A DNA stretch of 64,000 nucleotides, taken from positions 558,001 through 622,000 of the forward strand of contig JAMYHL010000014.1 in assembly GCA_025531455.1 (NCBI GenBank). The letters are read 5' to 3'. The translations under genes were made by a program, and so were the position numbers. Numbering within the stretch: position 1 is the first letter of the stretch; each line of letters starts with the position of its first letter. The DNA comes from Apiotrichum sp. Y4204 (lineage: Eukaryota > Basidiomycota > Tremellomycetes > Trichosporonales > Trichosporonaceae). Shown one piece after another: positions 61,401 through 64,000 of the stretch. The notes under the pieces are model-generated. The model searched no databases. It worked only from the letters and a program-made list of their open reading frames with translations, and was not told where the DNA came from.

Positions 61401-64000
61401 AGACTCTCGGGATTCCAGGCCTTCTCCGCGTGCCGCACCACGTGCCGTGCCGTGCAGCTGCCGAGACGGCGTGATGCATACCCTGGGAAGTCGATATATC
61501 GTGCAAAGAGACGGTCACGCCGCCGAGAGCGGGCATGGAAATGGTCCGAAATCTCGTCGTCAAGGCGTGCCAATACGGGCTCGCAACGCCGACAACTGCC
61601 CCTCCCGAGGGTCACGATCACGCCGCTACCGAGTGACATTCCATATTCCATATTCCGGCCTGTCGCCCTGTCGTCTTGTGCGCTGTTCGCTCTGCCCCGA
61701 GGCCCCGATCTGCCTCATCTCCGGGCCGGACACGCCCGTGTTCCCGCCGACACGGTAGCGCTTCCCGCCCCAGAGAAAGAGATGAGATGCGTCCTGATCT
61801 GCACTCATATTGGATATTGGGGCCAGCGGGTGAAAGATGGTTAGTCACCAGTCACCAAGCCCGGTCACGGCCGTTATGGATTCGATCGTTGGCCAGCGAT
61901 GTGACAAGCAGGAGAAAAGTCCTGCTGGACATGTGATGGTGATGGTCGGCCAGTTGCCACCCGCGGTCTTTTGCCACCAACGCTACCCTCACAATGACCG
62001 TCACCGCGGGAGCTCAGACGACGTTTACGGGTGAACGCGTGAACGCATACATACAATACATACTGGCCGTCAATCGTGCTGTAGATCTGCATGTGCAGAT
62101 CCCCCATCGTCTCCCATAGTCCATGTCCGTAATGTCACCGAATCGCCGAGCTGCCCACTCGCCGGGGATGTGAACGCCAACCGCAACTCCTACTGCATGG
62201 CGTGACCAAAACTGGAGCCAACAGAGTATCGAAGAAACAAGTGTGTGTGGGACGCGAAACGCATCGACTATTTCACGTTTAGCTTGATATGCGCAGCGGT
62301 GGGTCAATGTCTGGCCAGGACTGCGGTGTCCCACGCTGTCACAAACCCAACCCAACTGCCTTCTTTACCGTACGAGCTTCATGTGTTCACATGTGATGCT
62401 ATGTGTATCAGAGTCAAGGTTTCGTGTCTTAGGTGGTTCTAGCTTTGCGTGCTCCACACTCAATCAAGCTTCCTGTCTTGCCTAGACACGAACTACCGAG
62501 CTTGTTATCGTCTGTGACACACTCTTATTCAGTCCTGAAACGCACCCTCGGACACAGGCTCTGTCCATCACTTGGCACACATGGGGCCATATCATACTGT
62601 ATATCTCAACGGCCGAGAGACCGACGCAGTGGGTGACGACGGCCGTGCTCGTGACTTGCACCGTTGCAATCGTTACCCTGTTGCCACCCTGTGGGCGGTC
62701 ACTCGGCGCAACAGTCGCCGTCTTCTCATGAGTTGGATTTGTGGTCAGTCTCGTGCAGGTCATGGGATGCGCACGACTGAAACGCGCAGGCATGCACATC
62801 TGGGAGCATAGCGGGACTGGCGTGACCCCGGTGTCTGGTCACTGTACACTGCAGCAGCACGGTCAAGTTCACAGTGCGACGGTAACCCTTCTGCATCTTC
62901 CGCTGGCGTCCTGTCCCGCGCACTTGGCATGCACAGGAATAATGGACCTTGCCCATCAAATCGCCACCCAGAAAGATTAGGAACGCTACAGAGACGCAAG
63001 TCTCGTAGCTCGCAGCTCGCAGCTCGTAGCTCGGGACTTGTAGTCTCGACGAAAATGTCCGTGACGATCACAGATCTCGAGCAGACATGTGAGCAGTCCT
63101 CAAGCCGGTCCAGAGGGCGGCGGCAACATCCACCGAACCCACACGTAACCGGTTGACTAGCAGGTGATCTCTGCACAAGGGGTTACCGTCGCAATATTCC
63201 GACTCACAGGCGACGTTGCCGGTCGGCTGACAGCTGACAGTCATCGGTTACCGCTGTTGCCACCAAGAGTGACGGGATGGTGGTGCGGAGCACATCTGAC
63301 AGAGTACAGCAACGCATGCGCTCGTGTCGGCGCGGTCGGCGGCTCGGCGACGTGGTAGCTTGCCAACATCAATCGCGGCTATCGCTCACCCGTCCGCAGG
63401 TCACTCAACCCAACTTGACAGTCTCCTGATTTCCTGACTAGTAGTAGCTATGCAGGGTAGATACGTAGCACCTTACTCCAGTTTGGAACGGTCGCAGTCT
63501 GCGGCCGGCTGGCCGGCGATAAGGGCTCACTATGGTGGGTACCGCATGCTGCAAGCTCGGGTCGGTAACGACGCGAACCTCGATCTTTTCGCACCTCGTA
63601 CTCCAGACCCAGATCTGCATACATGTGTCCAACAAGGTTGAAATCTGCAGCGATTTCGACTTTGAATACTGAGAGCGTTACACATTTCTGGGCCAAAATC
63701 GCACCCACCCACCAGAAAAGTACCAGCTTGCTGCGTAGCGCGCGGTGGACCTGGCGGCATGGTGGCCTGGTAGCTGGTGGGAGGGAGCCTGATCGCTTGG
63801 GATCTTGGGAACACCCAATGTCACGGGCCGCTCTTGCCGCTCTGCGCCGCATGCTGGCTGGCGTCATGGTGCCAAAACCCTCCGAAACGCTCTCCGGCCT
63901 CTTGTGGCCTAGCGATTTTGCTACCCGCACTTCCGTCATTCCCCTCCCCTGGCGGGCTGCAGCGGCTGTGAATGCTGCCCAGGCTCTGTGCCGAGGACTA
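55416..64000. other. Gene-poor DNA downstream of YME1
   Basis: No recognisable gene, RNA gene or transposon over about 8.6 kb. Open frames up to 257 codons (61,071-61,844 +, with an overlapping 173-codon frame on -) have no domain signature. Short duplications continue, for example agctcgc/agctcgt words at about 63,000-63,030. The first few hundred bases contain the YME1 3' end. A gene beginning near the right edge cannot be excluded. Confidence 0.45.

Noticed and set aside
61071..61844. 257-codon plus-strand frame near the right end
   Set aside because: A 173-codon frame on the other strand overlaps it and neither shows a domain; Arg/Ser/Pro-rich translation is typical of shadow frames in GC-rich DNA.

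Overview
This is nuclear DNA of a basidiomycete yeast. The proteins look most like those of Tremellomycetes (Cryptococcus/Trichosporon relatives). That placement is an inference from gene content, the G1 cyclin type, GC-rich third codon positions and the introns. I placed 30 introns; 24 are 35-47 nt, with GT..AG ends and a CTGAC/CTAAC branch site close to the acceptor.

Genes sit in three compact clusters separated by long stretches without recognisable genes. Cluster 1 (1-12,036) holds a partial, possibly BAR-like coiled-coil gene (-), STT3 (+, catalytic subunit of oligosaccharyltransferase), MPH1 (-, FANCM-family DNA helicase), an ARL2-type small GTPase (+), and a MAK32-like PfkB-fold protein (-). 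STT3/MPH1 and ARL2/MAK32 are tail-to-tail with under 180 bp between stops. MPH1 and ARL2 share a 411-bp divergent promoter with a TCACGTGA palindrome. A lone tRNA-Gly(GCC) gene follows at 15.75 kb. A small secreted ricin-B-type (beta-trefoil) lectin-like protein lies at 20.2-21.0 kb, and a 664-residue protein of unknown function at 24.2-26.3 kb. Cluster 2 (50.5-55.4 kb) holds a G1/S cyclin (CLN1 type) and the mitochondrial i-AAA protease YME1, both on +.

The gene-poor stretches are about 12.0-20.2, 21.0-24.2, 26.3-50.5 and 55.4-64.0 kb, more than half of the window. I could not recognise any protein family, transposon protein or long terminal repeat in them. What they do contain, very often, is short local direct duplications: units of 6-21 bp (once about 45 bp), usually 2-4 copies and usually diverged, with different unit sequences at each place. 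The last few kb before the cyclin are pyrimidine-rich, and the final 465 nt lack any ATG, which fits a long transcribed leader.

The conserved genes are housekeeping functions that do not form a pathway together: ER N-glycosylation, fork repair, tubulin-folding/ARL2 signalling, cell-cycle entry and mitochondrial protein quality control. The least explained material is the microduplicated gene-poor DNA, the MAK32-like protein that lacks the PfkB catalytic aspartate, and the unknown 664-residue protein.
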